Source: Melanocharis versteri
Taxonomy: Eukaryota; Chordata; Aves; Passeriformes; Melanocharitidae
Assembly: GCA_013397845.1 (NCBI GenBank)
Contig: VZTG01004593.1
Coordinates: 72,044 to 136,043, forward strand
Length of the DNA stretch: 64,000 nt
Direction of reading: 5' to 3'
Below the pieces are notes generated by a model. That model was given only the letters and a program-made list of their open reading frames with translations. It had not been told where the DNA came from and did no database searches. Made by a program: the position numbers and the translations under genes. How positions within the stretch are numbered: position 1 is the first letter of the stretch; each line of letters begins with the position of its first letter. Shown here one piece after another: positions 28,301-38,132 of the stretch.

Positions 28301-31300
28301 TTTGACTTTCAAAGCTGTTCAAAGGCTGGCAAATGCAGTGTGCTTCCTTTCCACACCTCAGGTAATTGGAAAAGCCCATTAAGCTGAGACGACTGTTCTT
28401 GGCTCTACGTGAGAAAACAGCCTGTGGCGAGGGCAGTCTGTTGCCTGGAGCAGTGCCTTGCTCAGTTGCCCTAATGGCAGGTATTAGTAGTTAAAGCACT
28501 GCGCTTAGGCTCCCACCATTAGCAGACCTTGCAGGGACTCCAGGGTAGAGAGAGCAAGCCCTTTGTTGTGGCATGGTGGCCTAGGGTCTGAGCAAAGGAA
28601 CGCCCTGACACATCTTAACTTCAGTGAAGTAGAAAGTTTCATCAGTGCAAGGAGAGAAGTACCTTACTCATCAGGGAGCCACTGAGCTTCTCTTGCAACC
28701 AAAGGAAATCATCCTTCAGCAATACTCTCCAGTCTCTTCAAACAGGTGCTTCAAGACCACTATTTAGACCAAAAATATTTAAAACAAAGTTAAGCATCTG
28801 TTTTTGGCAAGTGAAACTAAAGCCTCCCTTGTATCTTTTCCACAGTTGTAACTTAAGGGCTGTTGTAATCTACCTACCTTCCTGGAGAGGTGTCGTGAAG
28901 TCGGCATCGTACTTGCGAAGTGCGCTGGTAGAATATAAAGCACTTTTTGGTATTGCCATCAATGCTGTCCAACATTCTTCAGCAATCTTTTCTTAGTCAT
29001 TTATTTGGAAAGTGGTGGAAGAAGACAGGACTAACACACTGTTAGAAAGACAGAATACTTCTCTCATGCAAGCCATGATAAGGGTTTTCTTAGAAAACTT
29101 AGAAAACCCTTTTTTTCCATAGAAAAGCAGGCAAAAATGGAAACAGTCAAACTCCAGACGTGCTGTACCAAATCCTGCAAACTGCTAAGCATGCTGCATT
29201 ACTGGATCTTGTCCCATTGAAGTAATGAAATATTCTTCCTTACAGTGCTGAGTCCTCACTGAGAAATCTCACCACGGCCTAAATGAAATCACTTGTTTTA
29301 TGTAATAAGTCTTTTTCTTAGCTTCTATCTTGACCAAAATCATCATTTACTTACAAGTGGGAAGATATAAATCAGTTTAAGTAGCTCATAATACAGGCAC
29401 TGCAGCTGAAGAGAACTATTTCAGTAGGTTCAATGACTGTCTATGCAATAGAGAAATTACAGTGTTAAATTTTAGAAAATAATTTATGCCTAATACAGAT
29501 GGAAAGTAATGCTTAAAATGAAACTGGGGAGAGGGGAGGGCTGCTTCATTTAAATTATTTTAAAATCTTGAAGAGTGAGGAGCAACACTGTTCTGCAGGG
29601 CCAGCAGTGGAGAAATTCCCACCACAGCAGATACCTTCAGCTTCTCACAGGACTGCTCCTCTGAGGCCTTCTGCAAACTGAGAAATGCAAATGACAGACC
29701 CTAATTCATTCACTCAGTCCCTCACCTCTGATTTTGCCTCTTCTGTTCCACTCATTGCACCAGACTACCCAGGTGTCTTTAGTCAGAGACACTGGGCTTG
29801 TCAGGACATAACAAGTCTTTTTGTAGGGATCTTGATGTGGATGAGCGCATGTAATACGGATGGCATGCTCTGCCATATATTAAGTACAGCACAAAAATAC
29901 CAGGTTTGAACTTCACACGCATAGGTTTGTGATTTTATCCACACAACTTCTCTCAGGGAGATTTATAGTGAAGAGTGAAGTGGTCATGAAAATGAAATTA
30001 AGCACTGATGTGTGCGCTATCCCCACTAATTAGACTGAGAGCAATCAGTGCAGAAAAGTGTGATCAGCTCAACTTGTGCAATTCTGAGATTACCTTTGTT
30101 TCCCTTGCTCATATCCCTGAATAAAACCCCCTTCTAAAATCTTATCCCAGTTCATACTGCTCAGTATTTTGTAAGGAAGAGCACATCCTGAGTTGACCTC
30201 TGTGGTCTGGAAGACCGCACACAGGAGAAAGCCAGAAGTGCCAAACTTTAATTAAAGCACATTTGACTGGTAATTCCCATAATCCTTTTAACAGCATTCA
30301 GCACAGAAATCAGAATTTCTTTGTTATTAAAGGGAAAGCTGCCTTCCTAATTCAAAGAGGTTGGTAGAGGACTGCCAAGCCAGCCTGCGCTTGCACACGG
30401 CAGTTTCCACCTGCTGCCTCTGATGGGAGTCTCAGGCAAACGCAGGAGACTCTGGGTGTGAATAATGAGCCTATTGGTGGTAGGACAGCACAGGCTGGAA
30501 GCAGAAAACGGGTTTGTGGCTCTACATGCCGGTGAAGAAAACAATGCCAGCAGCCAGGAGGTCTCCATGTGTGTCAGCCTTTCACTCCTTGCCCTCTCTC
30601 CCACACCCAGCAACAACAGCGCCGAGATGGCTGCAGTGTACTACGAGCGCATTGACGTGGAAGGCCACCACTATGGCCCTTTGTCCCAGCAGCGGAAGAA
30701 TGCTCTGAAGGAAGTGGACAAAGCCTTAAGCAACATGATCTCACTCATCAAGGTGAGTGTCATCCAAAAGCCCAGCTCCTGGTTGCCTTTGGAAAAGGCT
30801 TTTAAAACTGGTCTTAGCGGCACAGCCAAGAGCCTATTTAACACCTGTAACTGAATGCAGTGGCTGTAGATTTTTATTTCCTGAGAAACAGGCTACTGAG
30901 ATCATGTGGAAGCCCAGGCACCATTACCCTGATTATTAATTTCATTGATGGCATTATAACCCTTCTGGTGGACTTATACCAGTAGCCCCAGGAAGCCACA
31001 AACCAATATACATGTTGCTCTGTTTATGACTTGTGTTGCCAGCTGAACTTTATTGTAGGTGAAGGAATCAAAACTGTGTGTTTCCTAAGGCTTGTAGAAT
31101 CAGACAATTAACTTTTATAGCAGTTTTTATGACAGTATTCAGAACTCCGTACTTTAAACTTGGTTTTAAAAAAGCATTATCTAAATGATTTTGCAGCAAG
31201 AAAATCTTTTGGGTAAATGGCAATTCTATGAATATTTCTGACAATGATAAACGCATGTTGGAGTATTTTATGTGTTTCAGTGAAGAGAGGAATATGTATC

Positions 31301-34300
31301 TTCAATTTCACTAAATATTAAAAGCTCTAATGCTAAGTGCTCATGTTTGGGAGGGAAAGAGAGAAACAACCCTTCCACAAGTGGTATCATGGCAAAATTG
31401 CTGAGTGGACTTGTTTTGGAAAAACTCTGGTGCTAACCTCTCAGACTCTTCCAGGGCAGCAAGTAAAAGTGGGTGTCCACCATTACGAGTGGTGGCAAAG
31501 CACATTGCAGGACATTTGTGGATGTGATTCTCCCAGCCAACTTCCACAGAATCACTGGAGGTCAAATGGTGATTTAAATTTTTGCTTCACAGAGCAAAGG
31601 CCTTCAGAACGATATCAACGTCCTCCTCTTCTCTGATCATGGGATGACAGACATCTCTTGGGCAGATAAACTGATTGAGCTGAAAAACTATATCAACATG
31701 AGTGATACCATACAAATGAAGGACCGAGGTCCTGTTGTGAGCCTCTGGCCAAGACCAGAGAAGCATGCAGAGGTGAGTACAGCCTAGCTGTAACTCTTAG
31801 TTTTGTGTTTTCTCAGTTTTCATGCCAATTGTGTCTTCTGTTTTCCATTAACATCCAAATAATGCTCTCAGAGATGTTTGCAAAGATCAGCTCTGATCAG
31901 GAGTCAGAATTAGATCCTGTGACATCCTTGTGATGCTGGTTTCCAAAGGAAAGTCACACCAGGCAAATTAAAAAGCATGAACTTTCACTGTTGTATGGCA
32001 AGGACACACGCTTTTAAACCCCACCACTATTAGTTTCTGATAAATAGCTAAAAGATTTTAACTCAAAATGCACTTTTAGGATTTTATATACATTAGTCAA
32101 TTTATTGACACTCTAGCTAGGATTTTCAGATGATGTGGAGCAGGTTCAGGCATTCATATCCCAGTAAACTCCCACAGAGGAACCAACTCCATTAGACCAG
32201 AACTGCAAAAAATATTTCTTTATAGTATTTTCCTTGGAGAAATTTTTGATGAAGCATGTTGGATTGATTCAACCATAAGAGCTCAATGCTAGAACTTCAG
32301 GGGTTTGAGGGATAAATTAAAACAATAGAGAAAAAATTTGAAAGTCACTTGAAAAGAATGAAACTGTTGTATCTCTGACTGATAGACTAGTACATTATAG
32401 TCTAACCAGAAACCAGTGCATGAGAAGTCATTACTGCTGTCCTTAGAATATAGATAAGTGGATGTACAAAATGGGCAAGCCATTCTCCAGGCAAATAATT
32501 TTGGTTTCTACATTATATTTATCCAGTTACAGTATATTGTGGCCCATTCAATTTTTTTAAAGAGAATATTTGCTGATTTTTGCACCCAAACAGTCTCTTT
32601 AGGACCTGTGTATCTGTGATATTGTGGACATTTCAAATTAGTGCCAGAGCTGAAAGTTGTCTCAGAGGCATGCATGAGCGATTCACTTGCAAGTGCATCA
32701 CAGGGGATCACAGCGTTGATATGCTTAACCCAGAGCTCCCTGTTTTTCTAGGCCAGACCTTCAAACAAGGGCAGGTTGCAACTTCACACAGTCATGGGGT
32801 TTCATCTAGCAGAGCTCTTCAGCACATGCTTCTCTCTTATTAAACAGCCTAATATTCCTAAGGAGAATAAAGTACAATGCCTTGTACTATGGTTTTGTTT
32901 CTTTCCTTTATTTCTTTTTAGGATTTCTTACTGGAGGACTTGCTTTTTAAGCAAAATAAAATTGATTTTCCATTTCCCAATAGCTAGATTTTCTATTTCT
33001 AATTAATTTTAAAGAGCTATGTTTATGAGTTGGAGTGTATTATAACATAATGGTTATCACCTCTAAGAATTACCCCATTTTGAAGCACCAGAAGTACTGG
33101 TGACCACTCTCTAGCCCAGGTCATGGTGGGAGGAATTGTGCCATCACACCCTGCTGATGTCCTTATGGTCACTGCACATCAATGCACATACCTGGCACAC
33201 AGATACATACAAGAGTGACTTACCTGAAAGGCTAGTGAAGACCCTTTCAATCTTTGAAGAATTGAGCTATTTATTCCTGAAGATTATTTATGTTTAACTT
33301 GTTAAAGAACAATAGAGAGTCTGGAGACTCCAATAGCTGCCTTCTTTATGGCATGTGAACATCTTTTTCAGGCATTTAAAACATATTTTCTGAATAATTT
33401 GGGGTGTAATGACATTTGTCTGATTATATTCCAGACAGTATGATTAATATTAATAAAACACTTGCATGGCATTGTGCAGATTCAAAGCTGCAGGCTTTGG
33501 CTAATTAATCTCACATCAGATAACTAACGAAGCAGATAACTGAGCACTATCAATCCCTTGATAGTGATTGACTGGGTAAGTGCAAGAAACACAGGTGAGG
33601 TGACATTAATTCTCCACTCAAGAGCACAAAGAGGGAATGAGTGGCAGAAGCTCAAGACGATATCGCTTTTCCACATCTGTACACAGTCCACATGGTGCCT
33701 TTGAGTGTCTCACCGCTTCACTAACTGCCTCCTGTGAAGGTGTGGTTTCTCCTGGTCTGTTTCTGTAGGCTGGTATACTCACATGTACGCGTTTGTGAAT
33801 GTGTGTATTATAAATACGCATAATACACGAATTCACGCATTCCTATGTGTTTATGACCCGAGTTTTCAGAATCTCCTAAACCACATAAGCAGGCTTTGTC
33901 CAGCCATGATCTTTGGACAGGCAAAGTCCTGGTTTGAATGTGTTGATGATTAGCCATTACAGGGGATTAGCCATTTTGCAAATTCGGGTGTTTCCATGTA
34001 CCCATGGGTGTATTTATGATCTTTACAGCCATAAGGTGTCCTAACATTTGTTTGCTTTGCAGATATATCAAAAATTGAAAGCTGTGGAACACATGGATGT
34101 TTATAACATACAGGATATTCCAAACAGGTTTTTCTACAAAAAAGGAAAATTTGTGTCTCCACTAACTCTCGTGGCTGAAGAAGGATGGTTCATAGTAGAG
34201 GTAAAGTTTAGAAGCAAAATACTTAGGAGTGTGAAAAGGTTCAATACATTGCTGATCACTGAGTTAAAGTCAATGGGCTGACTACAAAACTAATGTCAAA

Positions 34301-37300
34301 TACTGCTGTGTGCTTAAAAGAACTTAAAGGTATTGCAACTATCCTAAAGGTAGACAGTTAAATAGTCAAGATGCCTCTTTTTTACCTGTTGTCATAAAGC
34401 AGCAGTTCTTGTATTTCACATTCCTGTTTTGTTGCCTTACTCTTCTTCCGCTGCCATCTACCTTCATTTCAGGTCACAAAAAGAGTGTTTCCATTTCAAG
34501 TCTTTCTTATCCCTCCATTCAGCAGTACCTTGTGGCAACTTTTCCTTCTGCCTGGCTTTCCTCCCACCAGACTGTTCTAAAAATGCCCCATTTCTCCCAA
34601 GCCCACAAGTCTCAAAAGGGTCAGACTGGGGGTTTACTCCTCAGAGAAACCGAGGGCACACACGGAAAATCTGGGAACTTGTTAAGCAGAGAACCCACAC
34701 ATGAAGAGATTTTTCATACTAACTTATTTTCTTACTATAAATTGTTGTTGTTACTTTGTGCTTGTGTCACTACCAGGCACCTCCACATTACAGATACTAA
34801 TTGCAGCTCAGCACACCTCAGAGGGTGAGGCAACTGTGTATCTTCTAAGGAGGTAAACTGAGGAGTGGTATTAAGTGATTTGCCCAAGGCCATCCATGAA
34901 GTCAGTAAATAGGCAACAGGACCAAGGAGTCCTGGGTTTCTTTCATGTCCCAGCATAGTCAGTGCACATCACTGCCTTGCAGGTTATTGTAACCCAGCTG
35001 AGCATCTTCTTTCATGGCCTTCAGAGCTGCAGCTCACCAAGCTTTGTTCAGGACAGTCCACACTATTACCTTTTTCACTAGACAACCTGAATTTAGCATA
35101 AAAGTTTCTACAGCTGGATAAAAATGCACCTCTAAAAAAACCTGATGGCTTTTGAGTACAGATGGGTGAGCACCACATTCCTGATTTAAAAAAAAAAAAA
35201 AAAGTATAAAATGCCAGAGTTAAGATTTAGACAGGTAAAGTAGGAATCTGAAACATTTTTTCCAAAATTATTTTTTAAAAATTACAACTAAACTCTTTCG
35301 TACAAAAGTTCAAAACAGAACGTTTTTACATATTCTGTAGAAAATAAAAAAGCACTTTAAAATCATTGAAACTCTGACAAATCTTAATAACAGTGCAGCA
35401 AACACTGCTGCTATGATAATTATTTCTGTCTCTCTGCCCATTCCTTCCCATTGTTTCTGATTTTCAAGAATGTCCTCTCATTAATGCTGTCAGATTTTCC
35501 TTCTCTTCGGTACATTTTCATTATCTGTGAATGGGATATGAAAATGAAAGTTTCCTGTCATATTTTTAAAGCAATAATTGAGCCTTCTGTTATACTTCCT
35601 GCCCAAACCACTGAAGAGAGGACGTGCAGCTCTTCCCTGTCATGCTCCCAGGCTTTTTAACTCTCTGTTGGCTAGTGGATACCTAAAAGCTGTTTGAAAA
35701 AGGGGATTTTGTTGTTGTTGTTGTTGGTTTTTGAAAGAGACAAAGGAGGTGTGCCTGATGAGTTGTTTTCCTCATCAAGGAGCATAGGAACTAAAGCCCA
35801 TTTACATTTTGGTTAAAGCAGGATGGGGAGGGATTTCACGCTGTATCAAAGCTGATCTGCTCATATTACCTTGTTCCCTTCACACAAGTGAGTGGTCCCC
35901 ATCCTTTGAGCGGAAGATCCCCCAGCTGCTCTCCTGTGTGCAACAATGGTGTTAGCCCTCAGGGCTGCACGCTCACTCTGTACCCATCCCACTGTACTTT
36001 CCCAACATTTAGAGATCAGTTGCACCACATTTTCTAAAGATGCATATGCGGGGAAAAGTCCATTGTCCACAGTCCCAGATATGCTGGTTTTATCTTTGAG
36101 GAGGATTGCTAGCCCAGGCTTAGTCTGAGCATGAAAAATTGCATCTCAGCCGAGTCCTCCATCCCATTTGGACTTGTCAAGCAGGCACATCAGTGTGCTG
36201 CCAGTGCCCTGGCCCCAAAGAAGCTGTAAGGCAGAGGCTGATGCTCCAGAAGGGCAGTGCTGGGATGCTTGCACAGCCCTGTCCCTCAAGCTACTGCTGT
36301 TAGTGGCTCCTTTTCATGAGCTCTCACTTCACCTGCAGTTATGAAAGCAATTAGCATGTTTTCTGACTCAATTGGCACCAAATGAATAAAGCATGGATCC
36401 CCTGAGCAAGGAAATAAAACAGAGTCTAGGCCACAGAGAGTGGGACTGTCTTAGGTCAGAGCCAGTGTTCCCTGGAACAAACCTCATTGCTTTAATATGA
36501 AAAAAAAAGTAGGAGAAGAAATAATAATTAGAAAATATCTAGTAGGGGTGATACTTGTATTGTTAGGCTGACTAGTCCAATGGAGCAAAAATTACTTCTT
36601 TTTCTAAGGTGCCAATGGCATGTGGGGCAGAACAACACACCAGCAAACCCATGGAAGTGCATGGTGCTGGGTGGGAGAGCAGTGCTGCAGGCATGGGGAG
36701 AGGGACAGCACCTTGCTTACATGTGTCACATACGACTGTGGTACTTTGTGCTTGTGGCAGAAATCTCCATGAGTTGTCCTCCCCTCCCGGCTGGGAGGTG
36801 GTTACTCACTGAGACAGCAAAGCCAGGTGTCACCCCTCCTGCAGGGGCAGATGCGCTCCTGTGCAGATAACAGCACAGTGCGGGGGCCTGATGGGGTGGT
36901 ACAGCACACGGCGACACAGCATGGCACCCCACAGTGCCCCAGCACAGCCCAGCAGGCAGGCACTAACCACGCTCTGCTGTGTTCACCCAGAGCAGGGACA
37001 AGCTGCCCTACTGGGAGAATGGGACGGGGAGGAAGGAGGCCTGGCAGAACGGCTGGCATGGCTACGACAATGAGCTCATGGACATGAGAGGCTTCTTCCT
37101 CGCATATGGACCAGGTACAGTGCCACCTTCCCTGGTGTTCCACTTCCCCTGCAGCCCCACGGTCCTTGCCTCTGCATCCCTACAGCCCCTGGAACATCAG
37201 GACCCCTAGGTAGCACTCTGTGACACCCAAAAATTACAAATAGATGGCAGGATTTCCTCACTATGGAAGGTTTATTGGGCTGCATCTATTTTATAGCTGA

Positions 37301-38132
37301 AGAAATAGGGCAGAGAGATGTGAAGGGATTTGGTCAGCCTCCTTCTGATGTCCCAGTGCAGTTACTATATCTTTGTCCTGTTTTCCTAAATTTTGGCCTA
37401 AACTTTCAATTCTATTTGAAACACATGAATCCTGCTTTTGTCGGGGGATTCAGACTCGCTACTGCAGAGCACTTTCTTTGGGAAGGTTGCAGCATACCTC
37501 ACCCACCTGTCTGATGGGGAGACAAAACTCCTGGTTTCCACTTCATCAGGCCCTTTAAACAGGGCAGAGCACCAGGCTGCAACTGCAGACAGGAGTGAAA
37601 GCAGAATGTGCAATACAATTATGTCAGGTTATTAAATCTACCAAGCACGTGCAGTAAAGTAGCTCCTGTACTTAAAAATTCAGGGTTTTTTTTAGTTTTT
37701 AGAATAAAATCGATGTAGAAGTAAAAATAATGAATAAAATTGTTTAACATGTTTTTGCTGAGCTATGTTGTAAATTGTATAGCATGCCACATACCAGCCT
37801 GGTGGGTAAGTCCCAGGAAAGGCAAAGGAGCCCTTGCCCCACAGCACCCCACATTCCAGGGGCTGAGCCCCAAGTTGCATGATGCCAGCTCCTCTCTTTT
37901 GCCTGCAGATTTCCGATCCAACTACCGAGCGCCTCCCATCAGATCCGTGGATGTTTACAACATCATGTGCAGCCTGGCAGGAGTACAGCCACTGCCCAAC
38001 AATGGCTCCTGGTCCAGGGTGGAGTGCATGCTCCGAAACACAGCCCCCTTGGCACCACTCCCCCCGTGCAGCAGCTGTGTCCTGGCACTAGCTCTGCTCT
38101 CCCTGTTCGCCAGGCACATCTCCTTACTGTGA
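10121..38132 (+). CDS. ENPP6: ENPP6, glycerophosphocholine cholinephosphodiesterase (spliced gene, 8 coding exons, complete)
   Basis: Ectonucleotide pyrophosphatase/phosphodiesterase family member 6 hydrolyses glycerophosphocholine and choline lysophospholipids at the cell surface to release phosphocholine. In mammals it is expressed in kidney and in newly differentiating oligodendrocytes. Joining 10121-10376, 20688-20867, 26906-27017, 30611-30752, 31593-31772, 34063-34200, 36991-37114 and 37909-38132 gives 1,356 nt, 451 residues plus stop (human is 440). The signal peptide covers about residues 1-26. Metal ligands expected for the family are all present: D37, S76 (nucleophile, in PSLSYPNYY), D198, H202, D245, H246 and H359; N97 is the oxyanion-side Asn. 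Serine instead of threonine as nucleophile is an ENPP6 hallmark. C147/C159 and C417 match the family disulfide cysteines. The start at 10121 has G at -3 and +4 and begins directly with a signal sequence. The C-terminal hydrophobic tail fits a GPI signal but is divergent. Confidence 0.97.
12738..12772. repeat. Degenerate (GTTT)n low-complexity tract
   Basis: T-rich sequence with four to five GTTT units in ENPP6 intron 1. Simple-sequence slippage is the likely origin. Confidence 0.7.
13577..13640 (+). repeat. Weak MIR-like SINE fragment
   Basis: GGAGGTGACTTGCCTGTGG followed by a CATGCAG...GGCAGAGCTC pattern resembles the MIR core/tail (GTGACTTGCCCAAGGTCA...GGCAGAGC). The match is diverged and short. 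A similar CCCCAAGTCACACAG motif recurs near 13,697. A repeat-masking search would decide. Confidence 0.3.
18384..18404 (+). other. G-rich tract, possible G-quadruplex
   Basis: Runs of 7, 6 and 4 guanines separated by A and ACA lie in ENPP6 intron 1 on the sense strand. Splitting the long first run gives four G-tracts, so a quadruplex is possible but not certain. Confidence 0.45.
20688..20867 (+). CDS. ENPP6: ENPP6 coding exon 2
   Basis: Encodes the rest of codon 86 through residue 145 plus one base. It contains RHCEVHQM, the active-site asparagine N97 (TGNYMWD), and the conserved LPLWWNGSEPLW stretch. Sequons at N105, N123 and N138. Acceptor CAAAG|GT, donor CCAG|GTTAGT; 180 nt, phase 1 to phase 1. 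Confidence 0.97.
20868..26905 (+). other. ENPP6: ENPP6 intron 2
   Basis: 6.0 kb intron, GTTAGT to TGTAG. AT-rich with no supported gene. It includes an 11-nt tandem duplication (20,923-20,945) just after the donor, an A-rich tract (24,410-24,432), and a 10-nt tandem repeat of TCATGGTGGA near 25.25 kb. Confidence 0.9.
24410..24432 (+). repeat. A-rich simple tract
   Basis: Poly-A interrupted by a single G in ENPP6 intron 2. No adjacent retroposon body was recognised. Confidence 0.7.
26906..27017 (+). CDS. ENPP6: ENPP6 coding exon 3
   Basis: Encodes residues 146 (partial) to 182 plus two bases: CEVEILGVRPSYCREYFSVP and NFADAISDALESL. C147 and C159 correspond to the intramolecular disulfide pair described for mammalian ENPP6. 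Acceptor TGTAG|GT, donor CTGTG|GTATGT; 112 nt, phase 1 to 2. Confidence 0.96.
27487..27640 (-). mobile_element. CR1 LINE 3'-end fragment
   Basis: TAGAATAGAAGAGTTCAGT, then TTGGAAGAGACCTACAAC and CATATAGTCCAACT, follow the reverse complement of a CR1 3' tail (AGAATAGA..GTTCAGTTGGAAGGGACCTACAA..ATCTAGTCCAACT). The element therefore lies on the minus strand with its 3' end at 27,487. The match is clear to about 27,545 and fades beyond; the right boundary is approximate. Confidence 0.75.
29081..29110. repeat. 10-bp perfect inverted repeat (hairpin)
   Basis: AGGGTTTTCT at 29,081-29,090 is the exact inverse complement of AGAAAACCCT at 29,101-29,110, with a 10-nt spacer that itself repeats TAGAAAACTT. 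It could fold in ENPP6 intron 3 pre-mRNA; no function is known. Confidence 0.8.
30611..30752 (+). CDS. ENPP6: ENPP6 coding exon 4
   Basis: Encodes residues 183-230: CNNSAEMAAVYYERIDVEG, HHYGPLSQQRKNALKEVDKA and the following helix. D198 and H202 (RIDVEGHHYGP) are metal ligands. Acceptor CACCCAG|CAACAACAG, with a second in-frame AG nine bases downstream; the first site gives the same length as human. Donor ATCAAG|GTGAGT; 142 nt, phase 2 to 0. Confidence 0.97.
30753..31592 (+). other. ENPP6: ENPP6 intron 4
   Basis: 840-nt intron, GTGAGT to TTCACAG. The shortest but one of the ENPP6 introns. No embedded feature recognised. Confidence 0.93.
31593..31772 (+). CDS. ENPP6: ENPP6 coding exon 5
   Basis: Encodes residues 231-290. 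NVLLFSDHGMTDISW carries the metal ligands D245 and H246, followed by KDRGPVVSLWPRPEKHAE. There is a sequon at N265 (NMS), absent from human. Acceptor TTCACAG|AGC, donor GCAGAG|GTGAGT; 180 nt, phase 0 to 0. Confidence 0.97.
31773..34062 (+). other. ENPP6: ENPP6 intron 5
   Basis: 2.3 kb intron, GTGAGT to TTTGCAG. AT-rich, no gene or clear repeat recognised. The run near 33.78-33.83 kb is rich in alternating purine-pyrimidine steps. Confidence 0.92.
34063..34200 (+). CDS. ENPP6: ENPP6 coding exon 6
   Basis: Encodes residues 291-336: IYQKLKAVEHMDVYNIQD, then IPNRFFYKKGKFVSPLTLV and AEEGWFIVE. Acceptor TTTGCAG|ATA, donor GTAGAG|GTAAAG; 138 nt, phase 0 to 0. Confidence 0.97.
34846..34980 (+). mobile_element. 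MIR SINE fragment (ancient)
   Basis: AAGGAGGTAAACTGAGG, TTAAGTGATTTGCCCAAGG, GAAGTCAGTAAATAGGCA and CCAAGGAGTCCTGGGTTTC follow the MIR order: GGAAACTGAGG, TTAAGTGACTTGCCCAAGG, a GTCAGTGGCAGA segment and the AGGAGTCCTGGCTC end typical of sauropsid MIRs. Plus orientation. Such copies predate the amniote radiation, so this is an old insertion. Confidence 0.75.
35188..35204 (+). repeat. Poly-A tract
   Basis: About 17 consecutive adenines in ENPP6 intron 6. No retroposon body recognised immediately upstream. Confidence 0.8.
35709..35726 (+). repeat. (GTT)n microsatellite
   Basis: About six GTT units in ENPP6 intron 6. Confidence 0.75.
36991..37114 (+). CDS. ENPP6: ENPP6 coding exon 7
   Basis: Encodes residues 337-377 plus one base: SRDKLPYWENGTGRKEAWQN, then GWHGYDNELMDMRGFFLAYG. 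H359 (in GWHGYDN) is the last metal-binding histidine and N346 is a conserved sequon. Acceptor ACCCAG|AGC, donor CCAG|GTACAG; 124 nt, phase 0 to 1. Confidence 0.97.
37115..37908 (+). other. ENPP6: ENPP6 intron 7
   Basis: 794-nt intron, GTACAG to CTGCAG. Contains a MIR-like fragment near 37.3 kb. Confidence 0.93.
37286..37350 (+). mobile_element. MIR-like SINE fragment
   Basis: TATTTTATAGCTGAAGAAAT followed by AGGGCAGAGAGATGTGAAGG parallels the MIR segment TATTTTACAGATGAGGAAACTGAGGCACAGAGAG. It is diverged, in plus orientation, and the boundaries are approximate. Confidence 0.5.
37909..38132 (+). CDS. ENPP6: ENPP6 coding exon 8 (terminal, with stop)
   Basis: Encodes residues 378-451: DFRSNYRAPPIRSVDVYNIM, CSLAGVQPLPNNGSWSRVEC, then a variable tail with a hydrophobic CVLALALLSLFA and a final RHISLL. 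C417 aligns with the interchain disulfide cysteine of mammalian ENPP6 and N409 is a conserved sequon. The human GPI-attachment serine aligns with P424, so the attachment site must differ. Stop TGA at 38,130-38,132. Confidence 0.96.

Larger units (their letters stand above)
27018..30610 (+). other. ENPP6: ENPP6 intron 3
   Basis: 3.6 kb intron, GTATGT to ACCCAG. It contains a minus-oriented CR1 tail near 27.49 kb and a 10-bp inverted repeat at 29,081-29,110. No other gene is seen. Confidence 0.9.
34201..36990 (+). other. ENPP6: ENPP6 intron 6
   Basis: 2.8 kb intron, GTAAAG to ACCCAG. Holds a MIR SINE fragment (34,846-34,980), a 17-A tract (35,188-35,204) and a short (GTT)n run (about 35,709-35,726). 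The 3' third (36.6-36.99 kb) is GC-rich. Confidence 0.92.

Noticed and set aside
33770..33835. Alternating purine-pyrimidine stretch as a Z-DNA element
   Set aside because: The alternation is broken too often and the run is AT-rich, so the evidence is weak.
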